NCBI GenBank assembly: GCA_937907485.1
Contig: CALESR010000387.1
Location: 1 to 24,927 of the forward strand
From: an uncultured Paracoccaceae bacterium
GTDB taxonomy: Bacteria; Pseudomonadota; Alphaproteobacteria; Rhodobacterales; Rhodobacteraceae
Reading direction: 5' to 3'
Length of the DNA stretch: 24,927 nucleotides
Shown one piece after another: positions 24,205-24,927 of the stretch (its first letter is position 1; the number at the start of each line of letters is the position of its first letter). Below the pieces are notes generated by a model, which ran no database searches, was not told where the DNA came from, and saw nothing but the letters and a program-made list of their open reading frames with translations. A program made the position numbers and the translations under genes.

Positions 24205-24797
24205 CGCCGCCCGATGGCGCGCTGAAAGGCCGGCCTTGCGCTGAGGCGCTGGAAATACTCGGCCAGCGCAGGCTCGGTGATCTCGAATCGCGCCGATTTC
24301 GCCCAGAGCAGGCAATGCGCCAGCACGATATCCGCCACGCTGAGGTTATCGCCCATCAGGAACGGCCCATCGCCCATCCGCTTGACGAAACTGGCCTGAT
24401 TGCGGGCGAATTCCCATTTCAACGAGTCCTTGACGCCCGCCACCCGCTGATCCTCGGGCAGGATGAAACTGTGTCGCGCGGCAGTCCAGAGCACGGCGTC
24501 GAATTCATCGAGCACACACTGCGTCAACGCATCCTGCCGCGCGCGGGCCAGCGTTCCGGCGGGTGCGGTGAAACGGCCATGCGCATCGGCGAGATACTGG
24601 ATGATGGCCGTCGAATCGGTGATCGGCTCGCCATCGACCAGCAGCACCGGCACCTTGCCGCGCGGATAGTGCCGGGTGACGCTCTCGTCATGCGGCTTCA
24701 CGGCCAGATGGTCATACGGCAACCCGAGCTCTTCGAGCATCCAGGCCGCCCGCGCCGCCCGCGTGCTGAGTGCGCCGATCAAGGTGTAACTGGGCAT
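24201..24797 (-). CDS. Glutathione S-transferase family protein
   Basis: A 198-residue cytosolic protein with a thioredoxin-like N-terminal domain (about 1-75) and an all-helical C-terminal domain (about 85-195). The glutathione-site pattern is visible: STRAARAAWMLEELGLPY, then the cis-proline KVPVL (48-52) and DSTAIIQYLA (61-70). The C-terminal DNLSVADIVLAHCLLW is the conserved N-capping motif. The reaction is unknown; family members detoxify electrophiles or act as isomerases and dehalogenases. The ATG at 24795-24797 has AGGAGG upstream, which rules out the longer frame starting at 24827. It converges on tamB with stop codons overlapping within TTAA at 24201-24204. Confidence 0.92.
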   Translation of the reverse strand: MPSYTLIGALSTRAARAAWMLEELGLPYDHLAVKPHDESVTRHYPRGKVPVLLVDGEPITDSTAIIQYLADAHGRFTAPAGTLARARQDALTQCVLDEFDAVLWTAARHSFILPEDQRVAGVKDSLKWEFARNQASFVKRMGDGPFLMGDNLSVADIVLAHCLLWAKSARFEITEPALAEYFQRLSARPAFQRAIGRR

Positions 24798-24927
24798 GGG
24801 ATCCTCCTCTTTGCTGCCATCAAGCATGGCAAGGGGGGCCGGCGCAAGCGGCGCGCGGGGCGGCGGCCCCGTCCTCTTTGCTCTTCAAATATCCTCAGGG
24901 GGGTGAGGCCGTCAGGCCGAGGGGGGC
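24798..24927. other. GC-rich intergenic end of the window with a repeat-like motif
   Basis: No gene is seen. A six-pair inverted repeat, TGCCAT-CAAGC-ATGGCA (24815-24831), lies just upstream of the ribosome-binding site of the GST-like gene. The stretch TCCTCTTTGCT occurs twice (24805-24815 and 24872-24882). The second copy is part of CTCTTTGCTCTTCAAATATC (24874-24893), which continues into CTCAGGGGGG. This resembles short intergenic motifs I recall from Rhodobacteraceae genomes. GGCCGTCAGGCC follows near the edge. Confidence 0.4.

Overview
The window is GC-rich, densely coded DNA from an alphaproteobacterium. It is most likely a member of the Rhodobacteraceae with a Calvin-Benson-Bassham (CBB) cycle. 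That assignment rests on four things: a cbbR / cbbF-cbbP-cbbT divergon, a heme gene cluster holding the bacterial Mic60 (mitofilin) homolog between hemD and hemY, a tamA-tamB pair, and overall protein style and codon use. No phage, insertion sequence, CRISPR array or rRNA was seen. The species cannot be named from this sequence.

Layout. (1) 1-3901: a carbon-fixation divergon. cbbF, cbbP and the start of a transketolase run leftward off the window edge, and the LysR activator gene cbbR runs rightward. The short AT-rich gap between them is the likely control region. (2) 4055-5965: a P1B-type heavy-metal ATPase with a TPC membrane motif and no N-terminal metal-binding domain. (3) 6245-9863, leftward: hemD, mic60, hemY, then tRNA-Thr(CGT) with its own promoter. 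(4) 9942-11720, rightward: tsaD, a YciI-like gene and an EVE-domain gene, tightly packed. (5) 11754-15120, rightward: a DUF418 membrane protein, an unusual sulfotransferase / coiled-coil / GT-D glycosyltransferase fusion, and a small DUF1761 membrane protein. (6) 15142-18292, leftward: an Fsr-like MFS exporter, ahcY, and a hot-dog thioesterase whose ribosome-binding site is buried in a perfect hairpin. (7) 18464-24204, rightward: tamA and tamB, overlapping by one base. (8) 24201-24797, leftward: a glutathione S-transferase-like gene whose stop codon overlaps that of tamB. The window ends in a GC-rich intergenic stretch with a short repeat-like motif.

How the genes fit together. CbbF, CbbP and transketolase regenerate and phosphorylate the RuBisCO acceptor, and the RuBisCO genes may lie just beyond position 1. 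HemD makes uroporphyrinogen III. HemY-N and Mic60 are membrane proteins whose genes are conserved next to hemD in alphaproteobacteria. TamA and TamB form the outer-membrane / periplasm-spanning translocation and assembly module. AhcY recycles S-adenosylhomocysteine. The most unusual single gene is the sulfotransferase-GT-D fusion (12946-14646). The most unusual non-coding signal is the hairpin that masks the thioesterase ribosome-binding site (15561-15586).
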